Shown: positions 33,083 through 42,264 of the stretch, piece by piece
Layout of the letters: each line of letters opens with the position of its first letter
Numbering within the stretch: position 1 is the first letter of the stretch
Assembly (NCBI RefSeq): GCF_002483225.1
Contig: NZ_DLHL01000001.1
Location: forward strand, 1-64,000
Reading direction: 5' to 3'
Source of the DNA: Gemmatimonas sp. UBA7669
Lineage (GTDB): Bacteria > Gemmatimonadota > Gemmatimonadetes > Gemmatimonadales > Gemmatimonadaceae
Length of the DNA: 64,000 nucleotides
Notes under the pieces: model-generated
Database searches by the model: none
Told to the model about the DNA's origin: nothing
The model's input: only the letters and a program-made list of their open reading frames with translations
Translations under genes and position numbers: made by a program

Positions 33083-34189
33083 CTACTGGCCCGGGTTCGT
33101 CAGGATCACCTTCAACGCCTTCTCCTTGGACGCGTCGGCGAAGGTGTCGTACGCCGTCATGATGTCATCGAGCGCGAAGCGATGCGTGACCAGCTGTGCC
33201 GGCTGCAGCTTGCCGGACTGCACCAGTTTCAGCAGCATCGGTATCGCCGCCGTATCGACGAGTCGCGTGGTGATCGCGATGTTGCGATCCCAGAGCTTTT
33301 CGAGATGCAGCTGCACCGGCTTTCCGTGCACTCCGATGTTCGCGAGGCGGCCCCCAGGCGCCAGGATCGCCTGGCAGATGTCGAAGGTCGCGGAGACTCC
33401 CACCGCCTCGATGGCGACGTCCACTCCCGCGTCATTGGTCAGCTTCATCACCTGCTCGATCGCCGTGCCGTCGGCACTGCTGATCTGCGTGGTGGCACCC
33501 AATGTGCCGGCAACACGGAGGCGGTTCGCGTCGAGGTCGATCATGATGATCTCCGCGGGCGAGTAGAACTGCGCGGCCAGCAGGGCCGCCAGACCGACCG
33601 GGCCAGCTCCGATGATCGCGACCCTGTCTCCCGGCTGCACCTTCCCGTTCAGCACGCCGCACTCGAACCCGGTCGGAAGGATGTCACTCAACATCACGAA
33701 GGCTTCTTCGTCTGCATCGTCCGGAAGATGGTGGAGGCTCGTTTCGGCGTGCGGAGTGCGCACGTACTCGGCCTGTGTCCCGTCGATCGTGTTGCCGAGT
33801 ATCCATCCGCCCTTCCGGCAGTGCGAGTACATGCCCCGCCGGCACAAGTCGCAGACCCCGCACGCGCTCACGCATGCGATGAGCACGCGATCCCCGACCT
33901 TGAACGTCGACACGGCGGACCCCACGGCCTCGATGACTCCGATGCCTTCATGCCCGAGGATACGACCGGGCATCACGCTCGGCACGTCACCCTTCATGAT
34001 GTGCAGATCGGTCCCGCATATCGTGGTCGTCGTGATGCGGACCACTGCATCGCCAGGATCCTGAATCGCGGGACGCGGCATTGCAACCCATTCGCGTTTC
34101 GCGGGCCCGCGGTAGACGAGGGCCATCATGGTATCGTCGGAGCCGACACGACTCACGACATCTTTCCGGAGCTCTTGCGTTGCCGGCAT
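33083..34189 (-). CDS. Zinc-dependent alcohol dehydrogenase family protein
   Basis: This 368-residue medium-chain dehydrogenase has the catalytic zinc ligands in ICGTDLH and GHEGIG, the structural zinc set CVSACGVCDLCRRGMYSHC, and the Rossmann loop GAGPVGLAA with acidic IDLDANR, which favours NAD. The family oxidises alcohols or reduces aldehydes; the substrate is unknown. ATG at 34189 is preferred to the GTG at 34195 because AGAGG lies 8 bases upstream. It is the gene immediately before the ferredoxin reductase fusion and could feed it with NADH. Confidence 0.9.
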   Translation of the reverse strand: MPATQELRKDVVSRVGSDDTMMALVYRGPAKREWVAMPRPAIQDPGDAVVRITTTTICGTDLHIMKGDVPSVMPGRILGHEGIGVIEAVGSAVSTFKVGDRVLIACVSACGVCDLCRRGMYSHCRKGGWILGNTIDGTQAEYVRTPHAETSLHHLPDDADEEAFVMLSDILPTGFECGVLNGKVQPGDRVAIIGAGPVGLAALLAAQFYSPAEIIMIDLDANRLRVAGTLGATTQISSADGTAIEQVMKLTNDAGVDVAIEAVGVSATFDICQAILAPGGRLANIGVHGKPVQLHLEKLWDRNIAITTRLVDTAAIPMLLKLVQSGKLQPAQLVTHRFALDDIMTAYDTFADASKEKALKVILTNPGQ

Positions 34190-34194
34190 GATCA

Positions 34195-34499
34195 CTACCT
34201 CTGGTGTGTGCGTATGCGAAAACTGCTCGCGCTGATGCCCGGTACGCCGTCAACGTCGGGCGGGAGAATCAATCCGTGCCAATGAATTGACGCGACTTCG
34301 TGCGGGTCCATTCGTGACATGCAGCATCGATCACCAGATCGATGCCACCGGCACCGGACGCGCCGGCCGCACGCGTGCGGGCGATAGCCGTTCGAGGCTG
34401 TCCAGAGACGGCTGCCGGGCCGAGCACCGACCACGCACCCATGGCAGCCGCGTCCTGCAACAGCTGGCGACGCGTCAGCAGCGACCGAAGCGCCGTCAT
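34195..34499 (-). pseudogene. Remnant of copper-resistance multicopper oxidase (PcoA/CopA type)
   Basis: The 5' piece reads MTALRSLLTRRQLLQDAAAMG with a Tat-like signal, and reaches GGIDLVIDA, the conserved start of the mature oxidase. After a change of frame near 34310 the sequence gives EVASIHWHGLILPPDVDG and then VPGIS. This is the first copper-binding motif of the family, and it is followed at once by unrelated sequence. About 45 family residues between the pieces and about 500 after them are missing. The gene is therefore a deletion remnant, sitting between the Met-rich protein and the dehydrogenase. Confidence 0.82.
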
Positions 34500-34510
34500 C
34501 GGTGCGTGAA

Positions 34511-35479
34511 CTACTTTGCCGATGGGTTCCCGACACCGAGCAGCTTGCTGCGCTGCTCGGCGGTCAGAAGCTTCGTCGCTTCGCCAACCGCCTCGATGAA
34601 CGCGAGTCGCTGTGTTGCGCGCAATTCTTCTATCTCTCGCGCCTTCGCCTGCACCTTTGGCGCATCCGGCTGATCGGCACCCGTCAGCGTCCAGAGATCC
34701 TGCTCGGCCTGTGCGATGCGTCGTTCTGCATTCGCACGATCGACCATCGCTCGCTCCTTGATCTTCGCAAGCGCGGTCTTCTGGTCGCTGGTCAGTCCAA
34801 TCTGCGGCTGATCGAGAAAGAATCCCGTGGACCCGACGTGATACACGTGCGATGTGCCCGGAACGCCGGGCATCGACGACATCGAGCGCGGCGTCGTGGC
34901 CGCCGCTGACGTGCTGCCCGTGGTCGGAGCCGAAGGCATGGTCATACCCGGCATGGTGCTGCCGGCCGCTGCCTTGGTTTTTGCTGGAGGCATCGCACCA
35001 GCCTTCGGCTTCATCGACGACATCTTGTCGTCGTCCATCATCTTCATGCTGTCCGGCGGCATTCCCATTTCGCCCTTGTGCATGTCCATCCTGCCCATGC
35101 CTCCGGACATCGCGCCCGCTCCCATCATGTCGTCCATCATTCCGCCCATCGGCTTCTTCGCCTTGTCGCCCATGGGCATCGCACCTGCGGGCTTGGCACC
35201 CATCCCGCCCATCTCACCCATGTCGTCCATCCGCTTCATGCCTGGCTGCATCGCGCCGGTGGGCGCACCCGTCGACGGCATGGACTGCTGCTTCGCCAAT
35301 GCGGCCTTCAGCCTCGCGACCTCTGCGCGAAGGTCGGCGAGTTGCTTGGCAACCTGCTGGTCCTGACTGGACGCTTGCGCGGCGACCGTGAATGGCGGCA
35401 CCGTCACGACGGCCGCAGCGGCCATCAAGGCCACCATGGGTACGAGTCGGCGGACCGGGAATGCGTTGATCGAATGCAT
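34511..35479 (-). CDS. Met-rich Spy/CpxP-like periplasmic protein
   Basis: This 322-residue protein has a signal peptide, a short coiled coil (QVAKQLADLRAEVARLKAALAKQ) and a long Met-rich part (GMKRMDDMGEMGGMG, GGMMDDMMGAGAMSGGMG, TMPGMTMPS). A C-terminal LTxxQ-type helical domain follows (IGLTSDQKTALAKIKERAM ... LLTAEQRSKLLG), as in Spy/CpxP/ZraP. The Met clusters suit Cu(I) binding in the periplasm. It lies 188 bases downstream of the cytochrome c gene and 11 bases before the oxidase remnant. Confidence 0.8.
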   Translation of the reverse strand: MHSINAFPVRRLVPMVALMAAAAVVTVPPFTVAAQASSQDQQVAKQLADLRAEVARLKAALAKQQSMPSTGAPTGAMQPGMKRMDDMGEMGGMGAKPAGAMPMGDKAKKPMGGMMDDMMGAGAMSGGMGRMDMHKGEMGMPPDSMKMMDDDKMSSMKPKAGAMPPAKTKAAAGSTMPGMTMPSAPTTGSTSAAATTPRSMSSMPGVPGTSHVYHVGSTGFFLDQPQIGLTSDQKTALAKIKERAMVDRANAERRIAQAEQDLWTLTGADQPDAPKVQAKAREIEELRATQRLAFIEAVGEATKLLTAEQRSKLLGVGNPSAK

Positions 35480-35667
35480 ATGGCTACTCGGTTGATGAAA
35501 GCACGGGTTGGTTCTACGCCAGGAACTGCCGCCGTACGGCGCACTGGTGCGGAACGACAGCGAGTTCCGTCGACACCGTATGTTCTCCGTGCTACCTGAA
35601 GTCTGCGCTCCGCTTGCTCGCATACAAGTCGACGATATGCAGTGTTCTCGGCAGGGAATCCCTGACG

Positions 35668-36039
35668 TCAGTCCTCGGTCCTCGCGGCCTTGCTCGCCGG
35701 CAGCGTACGCACGTACTGCGCGATCGCGAGAATCTCGGCGTCCTTCAGCTTGCCCTCGAAGGGGCGCATGTCCTTCCCCTTGCCATGACGGATCACGTGC
35801 ACCAGCGAGTCCACGCTCAGCGTTGCCATGAACGTGGCATCCGTCAGGTCCCGGATCTTCGGATACTTGGCCTTGTTGGTCGCCGAGGGGACGCCGACGG
35901 CCCCGTGACACTGCCGGCAGTTCTTGAGGTACAGTGCCTTGCCGTCGGACGGCGGCGCCTGCGCGGCCGCCGAACGTGGGAGCGAAACGATGGCGATCGC
36001 GATCGCCACCATGAGACGTTGCGTCGACTTGATGGCCAT
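35668..36039 (-). CDS. Periplasmic monohaem cytochrome c
   Basis: This 123-residue class I cytochrome has a signal peptide ending AAAQ, a single haem site CRQCH near residue 42 and a distal Met probably in GKDMRPF. AGGA precedes the ATG. It follows the cytochrome-porin gene by 32 bases, so it is well placed to carry electrons between the outer-membrane protein and the bc-type complex. Confidence 0.87.
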   Translation of the reverse strand: MAIKSTQRLMVAIAIAIVSLPRSAAAQAPPSDGKALYLKNCRQCHGAVGVPSATNKAKYPKIRDLTDATFMATLSVDSLVHVIRHGKGKDMRPFEGKLKDAEILAIAQYVRTLPASKAARTED

Positions 36040-36071
36040 GAGAGTTCCTGCGCGAGATGGGAGGACGTGGT

Positions 36072-37427
36072 TCAGAACGCGATGAGCAGTTCGGCCGCGA
36101 GACGCTGGCGTCGCGGACCGAGCATGCGCTGCGGGTCGTCGAGGACCCATTCGAGACCCAGGCGCACATACTCTGGAGAACCAAGCGGCTTCACGGCGCC
36201 GACCACCCAGCGCCGAAGCTGGTCGTCGGACCGGTCGCGATTGCGATCGAGGGTTTCGTACCGGCCATAGACGGCGACAGGCCACTCGGTGAACGAGTAC
36301 TGCGCCGAGCCCCAGTAGCCGGCCCCGGAGGCACGTGGCCCGTCGAGCGCCGTCCCCTCGTCGTCGAGAAGAGGCAGACGCGTGTCGCGTCCAAGCGCAT
36401 AACCACCGAGGAGCTCCACGTTGCGGTAGATCTTGTTCGCGGTGGCGACGAAGCGAGTGTACCGCGCTGCGCGGTCGGGGGCGGCAAAGTCGAGGCCGGG
36501 CGTCGAGCCGAAGTACGCCATGAGGGCCACACCCGACCCGTTGGCGTCCCACATGAACTGGTTGGTCACGGCGAGGTCGACGCGGCTGGTGAAGCGCGTC
36601 TCCGCCTCCTCGTCCTCGCCTCCAGCGCCGGGGTCCGCGACAGTGCGCGCGGCGGTTTGCACACCGTTCACGCGTGCGAACGACGCGCCACGCAGGCGCA
36701 GCGCCTTCGCGGCCGTCACCGACGCTTCGCCCTCCGCCTCGAGCGGCTCGACCGCACCCAGCCCGCGAAGCGCGCGCACGGACAATCTGTTGCGCCCGTT
36801 GAAAACCCAGAACGCTTCCGCCGCGGCGTTGTCGGCGCTGAATCGGAACGGAACGGCCGCAGTGAGCCCCTCGCCGATCGCCAGCGGCACGGCAATGCCG
36901 GTGGGCCTGTCGAGACCCGCGAGCGCGCCACCGTAGATCAGGTGGCCCATGCCCACGCGGAGTCCGCCGTACGAGGTCTCCTTGCCCCACGTTCCCGTGC
37001 CCTCGACGGCGTACTCCGCCGCACCGCCGGATTCGCGGCCGATTTCCACGTATGCACCGAAGTTCCTACCGAACGGTCCGGCGAGGAAGGCGCTGGCCAG
37101 CGGAATGGTCACGTCGTTCGTCGCGTCGTCGCCGGTTGTCCTGGCGTACGCATATTCCACGCGCGTCCGCTGTCCCAGGTACTCCCGGATCCGGCGCATG
37201 TCGGCCTTCTCGCCGATCTCGTCGGGCATGCGATAGCCGGCCCACTTGAACTGGATGCCGGTCGCGTTCAGTCGCGGCACCGCGGGCGAATGACAACCCG
37301 AGCACGACATGTTGTAGCGCCGCGCCCACGGGGGCAGCGCGTGAGACACCCGCGGCGCGAACGCGAGAGCGACGATGGTCAGCAGCGTGACCGCACGAAT
37401 GACTACGAACGACTGGGGGCGTCGCAT
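36072..37427 (-). CDS. Cyc2-like fused cytochrome-porin
   Basis: This 451-residue outer-membrane protein has a signal peptide ending SHA. A short haem region, LPPWARRYNMSCSGCHSPAV and on to FKWAGYRMP, has the single c-haem site at residues 42-46. A beta-barrel fills the rest and ends in Phe (ELLIAF). The haem region resembles the Cyc2 pattern in iron oxidisers (ARxxxxxCxxCHxxxPxLNxxGxxFxxxGY). In Cyc2 the haem sits in the barrel and takes electrons from outside the cell. GGGAG lies 6 bases before the ATG at 37427. It is 37 bases after the cytochrome b/c gene. Substrate and direction are unproven. Confidence 0.78.
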   Translation of the reverse strand: MRRPQSFVVIRAVTLLTIVALAFAPRVSHALPPWARRYNMSCSGCHSPAVPRLNATGIQFKWAGYRMPDEIGEKADMRRIREYLGQRTRVEYAYARTTGDDATNDVTIPLASAFLAGPFGRNFGAYVEIGRESGGAAEYAVEGTGTWGKETSYGGLRVGMGHLIYGGALAGLDRPTGIAVPLAIGEGLTAAVPFRFSADNAAAEAFWVFNGRNRLSVRALRGLGAVEPLEAEGEASVTAAKALRLRGASFARVNGVQTAARTVADPGAGGEDEEAETRFTSRVDLAVTNQFMWDANGSGVALMAYFGSTPGLDFAAPDRAARYTRFVATANKIYRNVELLGGYALGRDTRLPLLDDEGTALDGPRASGAGYWGSAQYSFTEWPVAVYGRYETLDRNRDRSDDQLRRWVVGAVKPLGSPEYVRLGLEWVLDDPQRMLGPRRQRLAAELLIAF

Positions 37428-37464
37428 CGGATCTCCCATGTGTGACGTGAATGCACACCGGCGC

Positions 37465-39018
37465 TCACGTACCGGGTGCCGGCGAGGCGGCCTTGAGCTG
37501 CGGGAACGTGTCGCGGAAATCGGGCTGACGCGGTGGCGCCCCCGGTCGTCCACGCAGCGTGCCGAGATAGCGCGCGAGCTCCTCGACCTCCTGGTGGCTG
37601 AGCACCGGCGGGCCGAAGCCCGGCATCTCGCTCTCCGGGTGGAAGAGCCGTGGCGACTCGATGAAGCTGTGAAGCCATGCGGTCGAGCGTTTCAGGCCGA
37701 CCTCGGTGAGTTCAGGCCCCTCGTCGCCTCCCTTCTGCCCCGCCACCACGTGGCAGCTCGCACACTGGCGCTGGAAGCTCGCGCGACCTGCGCGCTCGAC
37801 GGCGGCCAGCGGCGCCGAGTTCGCGGAGGCCAGCTCCGGCCCACGTTCACCGCGCATCGCGCCGAGCTCCTGAAGCGCAGCGCCGAGCAGATAGCCGGAT
37901 CCGCCGAGCAGCACGGAGAGCGATGCGAGCGCCACCGGGCGCTTGCGGAGGTTGCGTGCGCTGCGACGATCGAAGAACGGCAGCCCGATCAACGCGACGA
38001 ACAGCAGCAGCGGCACCCCGACCGCGACGGTACTCTCCAGCGACCCCGGGAACAGCTTCAGGAGCTGGTAGAACGGGAGGAAGTACCACTCCGGCTGCGG
38101 CACGTAGGTCGTGTCCGTCGGATCCGCTGGCGGCTCCAGCGTCGCGCCGCGCACGAGCGCGAGCGCGGCGATGACGAGCACGACGGCGGCCGATGCGACC
38201 AGGTCCTTCGTCACGATGTGCGGCCAGAAGCGCACGCCGCCGCGCTTCGTCGCCGCGTACGCGGCGGCGTAGTGCGCAGGATAGGCCGGGTCGTCCGTGC
38301 GCGATGGCGCTCCCGCCTCGAGGGCTGCCGTGCGCGCAGCGATCCCCTGCCTGATCACGAGCACGAGGTGCAGCGCGACGAACCCGCCGAGCAGGATCGG
38401 GAGCCAGAGGACGTGCAGCGCATAGAAGCGGGAGAGCGTCGCGGCGCCCAGCATCGACCCACCGCGCAGCACCGACGCGACGAACCCGCCGACGACTGGC
38501 GCCGTTCCGGCGAGACTGGTGCCGACCTGTGTCCCCCAGTACGCCTTCTGATCCCAGGGCAGCAGGTATCCGGTGAATCCGAACGCGATCGTGATCGCGA
38601 GGAGCGCCACGCCGAGCAGCCAGTTGGGTTCGCGCGGGTACTTGTATGCGCCCATCGCGAACACGCGCACCATGTGCGCCATCACGAGGAGCACCATCGC
38701 GCTCGATCCCCACGTGTGCATCCCGCGGAGGAATGCGCCCATCGGCACCTGCGTCTGGATGTAGCGGACGCTGTCGTACGCGTGATCGGGGGCGGGGGCG
38801 AAAAACGTGGCGAGCACGACCCCGGTGACGACCTGCACCAGGAACGCCGTCAGCGCTGCGCTGCCGAGGGTGTGCCACCAGGTGAGGCCATCGGGCACCG
38901 GACGATCGAGCAGCGTTCGCCGGATCCCGCGCCAGTCGATGCGCTGGTCCAGCCAGCCGCGCCGCTGTGAGGCGATGTCGTCGGACGACGGATCGGACGG
39001 CTCGACCGGATTGTCCAC
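37465..39018 (-). CDS. Cytochrome b fused to cytochrome c (bc/b6f-type complex)
   Basis: This 517-residue membrane protein has a full-length cytochrome b. The haem ligands are in helices with FLRGMHTWGSSAMVLLVMAHM and FYALHVLWLPILLGGFVALH; the quinol-site motif PEWYFLPFYQLLK is present. At about residue 415 it continues into a cytochrome c domain with RQCASCHVVAG and distal Met in SEMPGFGP. It oxidises or reduces quinone together with the Rieske protein. The GTG start at 39018 has GGAGG upstream and follows the Rieske stop by one base. Fusions of this sort occur in several phyla. Confidence 0.92.
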   Translation of the reverse strand: MDNPVEPSDPSSDDIASQRRGWLDQRIDWRGIRRTLLDRPVPDGLTWWHTLGSAALTAFLVQVVTGVVLATFFAPAPDHAYDSVRYIQTQVPMGAFLRGMHTWGSSAMVLLVMAHMVRVFAMGAYKYPREPNWLLGVALLAITIAFGFTGYLLPWDQKAYWGTQVGTSLAGTAPVVGGFVASVLRGGSMLGAATLSRFYALHVLWLPILLGGFVALHLVLVIRQGIAARTAALEAGAPSRTDDPAYPAHYAAAYAATKRGGVRFWPHIVTKDLVASAAVVLVIAALALVRGATLEPPADPTDTTYVPQPEWYFLPFYQLLKLFPGSLESTVAVGVPLLLFVALIGLPFFDRRSARNLRKRPVALASLSVLLGGSGYLLGAALQELGAMRGERGPELASANSAPLAAVERAGRASFQRQCASCHVVAGQKGGDEGPELTEVGLKRSTAWLHSFIESPRLFHPESEMPGFGPPVLSHQEVEELARYLGTLRGRPGAPPRQPDFRDTFPQLKAASPAPGT

Positions 39019-39019
39019 G

Positions 39020-39646
39020 TCACGCCTCCGCGCGTTCGGGGACACCGATCCGGAACGTCTTGTATTGCACGTACACCGCGCCCGCCTCCACCTTCACCGG
39101 CAGCGGATCGAGCCCGCGAGGTGGCGGGCCGCCCACGACGGCCCCGGTCCTGCCCTCGAAGAGGCCGTGATGGCACGGGCAGTGGAAGCGCTGCGTATCC
39201 GGCTCGTAGGTGAAGCTGCAGCCGAGGTGCGGGCATACCCCGCTGTAGCACGTGAACGTCTCGCCGTCCTCCGTGCGGAGCCAGACGTTGCGAAGCACGC
39301 GACTTTCGACCCATGCGTCGCTCACCGGCTCGACGAAGCTGACCGCGACCGGTACTCCGATCTCCACCTGATCGGCTTCGGTGACCTTGATCCACTCCTC
39401 GGAGCCCGCCTTGCGGCGACCGGGCGACAGGAACGCCACGAGTGCGGGAACACCCACGACGGCGCCCACCGTGGCTGCCGCTCCTGCGCTGAGCAGCTGG
39501 AGCGCGATTCGTCTGGGCACGGGAGTCGCCGCGCCGGCCGTACCCGCACCGTCGACGGGTGCGGTGTGCGACGCCGTGTCGCACGCATGGCGTTCGTCGG
39601 CGTGCGCCGAGCGCGGCTCGCCTGTATTCGGATCCGGGAAGGACAT
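39020..39646 (-). CDS. Rieske iron-sulfur protein
   Basis: This 208-residue protein has an N-terminal Tat-like segment (PRRIALQLLSAGAAATVGAVVG) that serves as membrane anchor, and the cluster motifs CPHLGC and CPCHHG (ligands Cys, His, Cys, His) in the C-terminal half. It is the high-potential subunit of the bc-type complex. It heads the long minus-strand operon; three 11-bp repeats lie 82-114 bases upstream. Confidence 0.93.
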   Translation of the reverse strand: MSFPDPNTGEPRSAHADERHACDTASHTAPVDGAGTAGAATPVPRRIALQLLSAGAAATVGAVVGVPALVAFLSPGRRKAGSEEWIKVTEADQVEIGVPVAVSFVEPVSDAWVESRVLRNVWLRTEDGETFTCYSGVCPHLGCSFTYEPDTQRFHCPCHHGLFEGRTGAVVGGPPPRGLDPLPVKVEAGAVYVQYKTFRIGVPERAEA

Positions 39647-40024
39647 GCGCTATTACGCCGTGAGTTGAACGTCGCGGTGGTGGAGATCGCCGGGAGGAGT
39701 GGAGTGTCCAGACTCTGGCGCAGCGTGCTGAGCGCCAGCTGAGCGCTCGCTGAGCGTTCCGGTCGCATCCCGGACTCGCCAGCTCCGCACGGCAGCAGGG
39801 TGCCGGCACCGTGCTCGCCGCGTGCGGGAATCCCCGACCTCCGGCGCCGGCCTTGTCCGCGGTTCCCTGAGGGATTTCAGGGAAGGCCCGATGGTGACGG
39901 TCGCGATTCGCGCGAATACTCCCCGTGGTCGGCGAGCGTCGTCGTGCGCTCCCCGGCTCGTCTCACCTCGTCCGGGCGCATTCCGGCGCCCGCCCGAGGC
40001 GACTCCTCCGGCAACCGGACCGAT
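39647..40024. other. 378-bp divergent region with repeat set i
   Basis: It separates the Rieske operon from the response regulator gene. The only structure is the repeat set at 39728-39760. Frames through it are shadows. Confidence 0.6.
39728..39760 (-). promoter_or_regulatory. 11-bp direct repeats, set i (Rieske operon)
   Basis: Three units of 11 bp begin with CTGAGCG on the plus strand (39728, 39739, 39750), which reads CGCTCAG toward the Rieske gene. The spacing of exactly one DNA turn is typical for OmpR/PhoB-family sites. The nearest candidate regulator is encoded next to it. Confidence 0.8.
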
Positions 40025-40699
40025 ATGCACAAGGTACTCGTGATCGACGACGATCCCGCAATCACCAGCGTCCTCAAGCGCGGTCTCGCGTACGAAGGGT
40101 TCGCGGTGGATACCGCCTCGACCGGACCGCAGGGACTTGCGATCGCTCGCGACCACAATCCGGACGTCGTGGTCCTCGACCTCATGTTGCCCGGGATCGA
40201 CGGCTACGAGGTGCTGCGCCGGCTTCGGCAGGCCGACGAGTGCCTGCCGGTGCTCATGCTCTCGGCGAACGACGCACCCGAGGCGCAGGTCAAGGGATTC
40301 GCAGACGGCGCCGACGACTACGTGGCGAAACCGTTCAGCCTCGACGTGATCGTCGCGCGGCTTCGCGCGCTGATGCGAAGGCGTCAGGCAGAGCAGCCCG
40401 ACGTCCTGCGCTTCGACGACCTGTCGCTGGATACGGGCACCCGGCGCGCCCGCCGCGGGACCCGCGACGTGGAGTTGACCAACACCGAGTTCGAGGTCCT
40501 TCGCCAGTTCCTGCTGCACCCTCGCCGCGTGCTCCCGAAGCACATGCTCATGGATCGCGTGTGGGGCTACGGCTTCGACGGCGGTACGAACGTGCTCGAG
40601 GTATACGTGAAGCAGCTGCGGCAGAAGCTCGAGGCGGCCGGCGAACCACGGCTCATCCACACGTTCCGTGGTGCCGGCTATGTCCTCCGGGAGTGCTGA
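40025..40699 (+). CDS. OmpR/PhoB-family response regulator
   Basis: This 224-residue regulator has an N-terminal receiver with DDD at 8-10, phospho-acceptor Asp52 (VVVLDLMLPG) and Lys102 (ADDYVAKPF). A C-terminal winged helix follows with ELTNTEFEVLRQFLLHPRRVL and VYVKQLRQKLE, ending HTFRGAGYVLREC. It overlaps the kinase gene by 20 bases. The window contains six sets of 11-bp repeats that would suit such a regulator. It resembles CusR/PhoP types, but the signal cannot be told. Confidence 0.93.
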   Translation: MHKVLVIDDDPAITSVLKRGLAYEGFAVDTASTGPQGLAIARDHNPDVVVLDLMLPGIDGYEVLRRLRQADECLPVLMLSANDAPEAQVKGFADGADDYVAKPFSLDVIVARLRALMRRRQAEQPDVLRFDDLSLDTGTRRARRGTRDVELTNTEFEVLRQFLLHPRRVLPKHMLMDRVWGYGFDGGTNVLEVYVKQLRQKLEAAGEPRLIHTFRGAGYVLREC

Positions 40700-42218
40700 T
40701 CGTCCGCAGCCGAGAGTACGGCCGGCGGCACGCCTCCATCGTCTGCGCGGACTCCGGCTTTCGTTGCGGCTCCGTCTCGCGCTCTGTTATGGAGCGCTGA
40801 CGGCGGGTGTCGTCGTGCTGGCGTGCACATATGGCTACGCGGTGCACAGTCGCACGCACTACGAGCAACTCGACGGCAGCATGCAGGCAGCCGCGGTGCA
40901 CATCGCCGCGGAGCTGGTGCTCGCGTCGACTCCGGGCGCGCGTGACACGGTGATCTCCGCTGCCACCAGCCTTGGTGTAGTGATCCGTCTGATCGATGCG
41001 CCTCCTGGATTCGTCGGGCAGTCCCGCGACGCCGGCGCGCCGAGCATCGATCCCGGCTGGCTCCGCCGGGCAACGCCGGGGCCGGCCTATCCACCCCTCG
41101 CCACGCTGGCCCCCGTCGTCCATACCCACGCCGACGTGGGCGGCAGATTCACGGTGTTCGCGCCGGCATCCGGCGCGCGCTGGCGCGTCTTCGATCTCCC
41201 CGCCACTCCGAGCCGTCCGGGCATCGCTGCCGTCGCGCCGCTCGAACAACTCGACGCCTCCCTGACGACCTTCGGGCACGTCATGGTGCTCTCCGGCGTC
41301 GTCGGGACGTTCGTGACCCTCGTGATGGCGTGGTGGATGGCGGCGCGACTCCTTCGCCCGGTCGTTTCCCTCACGGAGACCGCAGAGGAGATCGCGCGCA
41401 CGCGTGCCTTCGACCGGCGCGTGGCGCTGCCGGGCGCTGGAGGAAACGCACACCACGCGCAACACGCGCAACACGACGAGCTCGCGCGGCTCTCTTCGAC
41501 GTTCAATCGCATGCTCGCAAGCCTCGAACAGGCGTACGCGGGACAGCAGCGTTTCGTCGCCGACGCCTCGCACGAGATCCGGGCACCCCTCACCGCGATC
41601 ATCGGAAACCTCGAGCTCCTGACACGGTCGGTCCCGGACGCGGAGCGCGCGGTCGCACTGATCGAGGCGCGCCGAGAAGCCGACCGGCTCGCGCGTCTCG
41701 TGGCCGACCTGCTCACCCTGGCGCGCGCCGACGCGCGTGCGAGGGTGATCCGCACCGACTACGTGGCGATGGCAGACGTCGTGAGCGACGCGCTACGCGA
41801 CGCACGGCACCTGCTCCGCGGGCAGGTACTGTCCGTCGACGCGATCGACCATGTCGTCGTGACTGGCGATCGCGATCGCATGCTGCAGCTGCTGCTCATT
41901 CTCGTGGACAATGCCGCCAAGTACACGCCCGCTGGTGGCCAGCTGCACATCGCGCTTCGGCGGGTCGCGGATGGCGGCCGCACCGCGGCGGCGCTCTCCG
42001 TACGCGATTCCGGCGTCGGGATCGCGCCGGAGGATCTCCCGTACGTCTTCGACCGCTTTTTCCGGTCGGACCGTGCGCGTGCCCGCGAGCCCGGCGGCTC
42101 GGGGCTCGGATTGGGAATCGCGCAGTGGATCGTGGAGCAGCATCGCGGAACGATCACGGTCGACAGCACGCTTGGCGTGGGCACGACGGTTCGCATCCTG
42201 CTTCCGGCCGTCGAGTGA
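40680..42218 (+). CDS. Membrane sensor histidine kinase
   Basis: This 512-residue kinase has two membrane helices near residues 33-53 and 202-222 bounding a periplasmic domain of about 150 residues. Then come a HAMP domain, the H-box FVADASHEIRAPLTAIIGN with His298, N-box LLLILVDNAAKYTP, and G-boxes DSGVGIAPED and GSGLGLGIA. Between HAMP and H-box there is an unusual His-rich insertion AHHAQHAQHDE. It should phosphorylate the regulator at 40025. Start at 40680 lies inside the regulator gene. Confidence 0.92.
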   Translation: MSSGSADRPQPRVRPAARLHRLRGLRLSLRLRLALCYGALTAGVVVLACTYGYAVHSRTHYEQLDGSMQAAAVHIAAELVLASTPGARDTVISAATSLGVVIRLIDAPPGFVGQSRDAGAPSIDPGWLRRATPGPAYPPLATLAPVVHTHADVGGRFTVFAPASGARWRVFDLPATPSRPGIAAVAPLEQLDASLTTFGHVMVLSGVVGTFVTLVMAWWMAARLLRPVVSLTETAEEIARTRAFDRRVALPGAGGNAHHAQHAQHDELARLSSTFNRMLASLEQAYAGQQRFVADASHEIRAPLTAIIGNLELLTRSVPDAERAVALIEARREADRLARLVADLLTLARADARARVIRTDYVAMADVVSDALRDARHLLRGQVLSVDAIDHVVVTGDRDRMLQLLLILVDNAAKYTPAGGQLHIALRRVADGGRTAAALSVRDSGVGIAPEDLPYVFDRFFRSDRARAREPGGSGLGLGIAQWIVEQHRGTITVDSTLGVGTTVRILLPAVE

Positions 42219-42264
42219 GCCGCGGGGCTACCGTGCGCATTTGGTCACGCACGCGCTCATCGGG

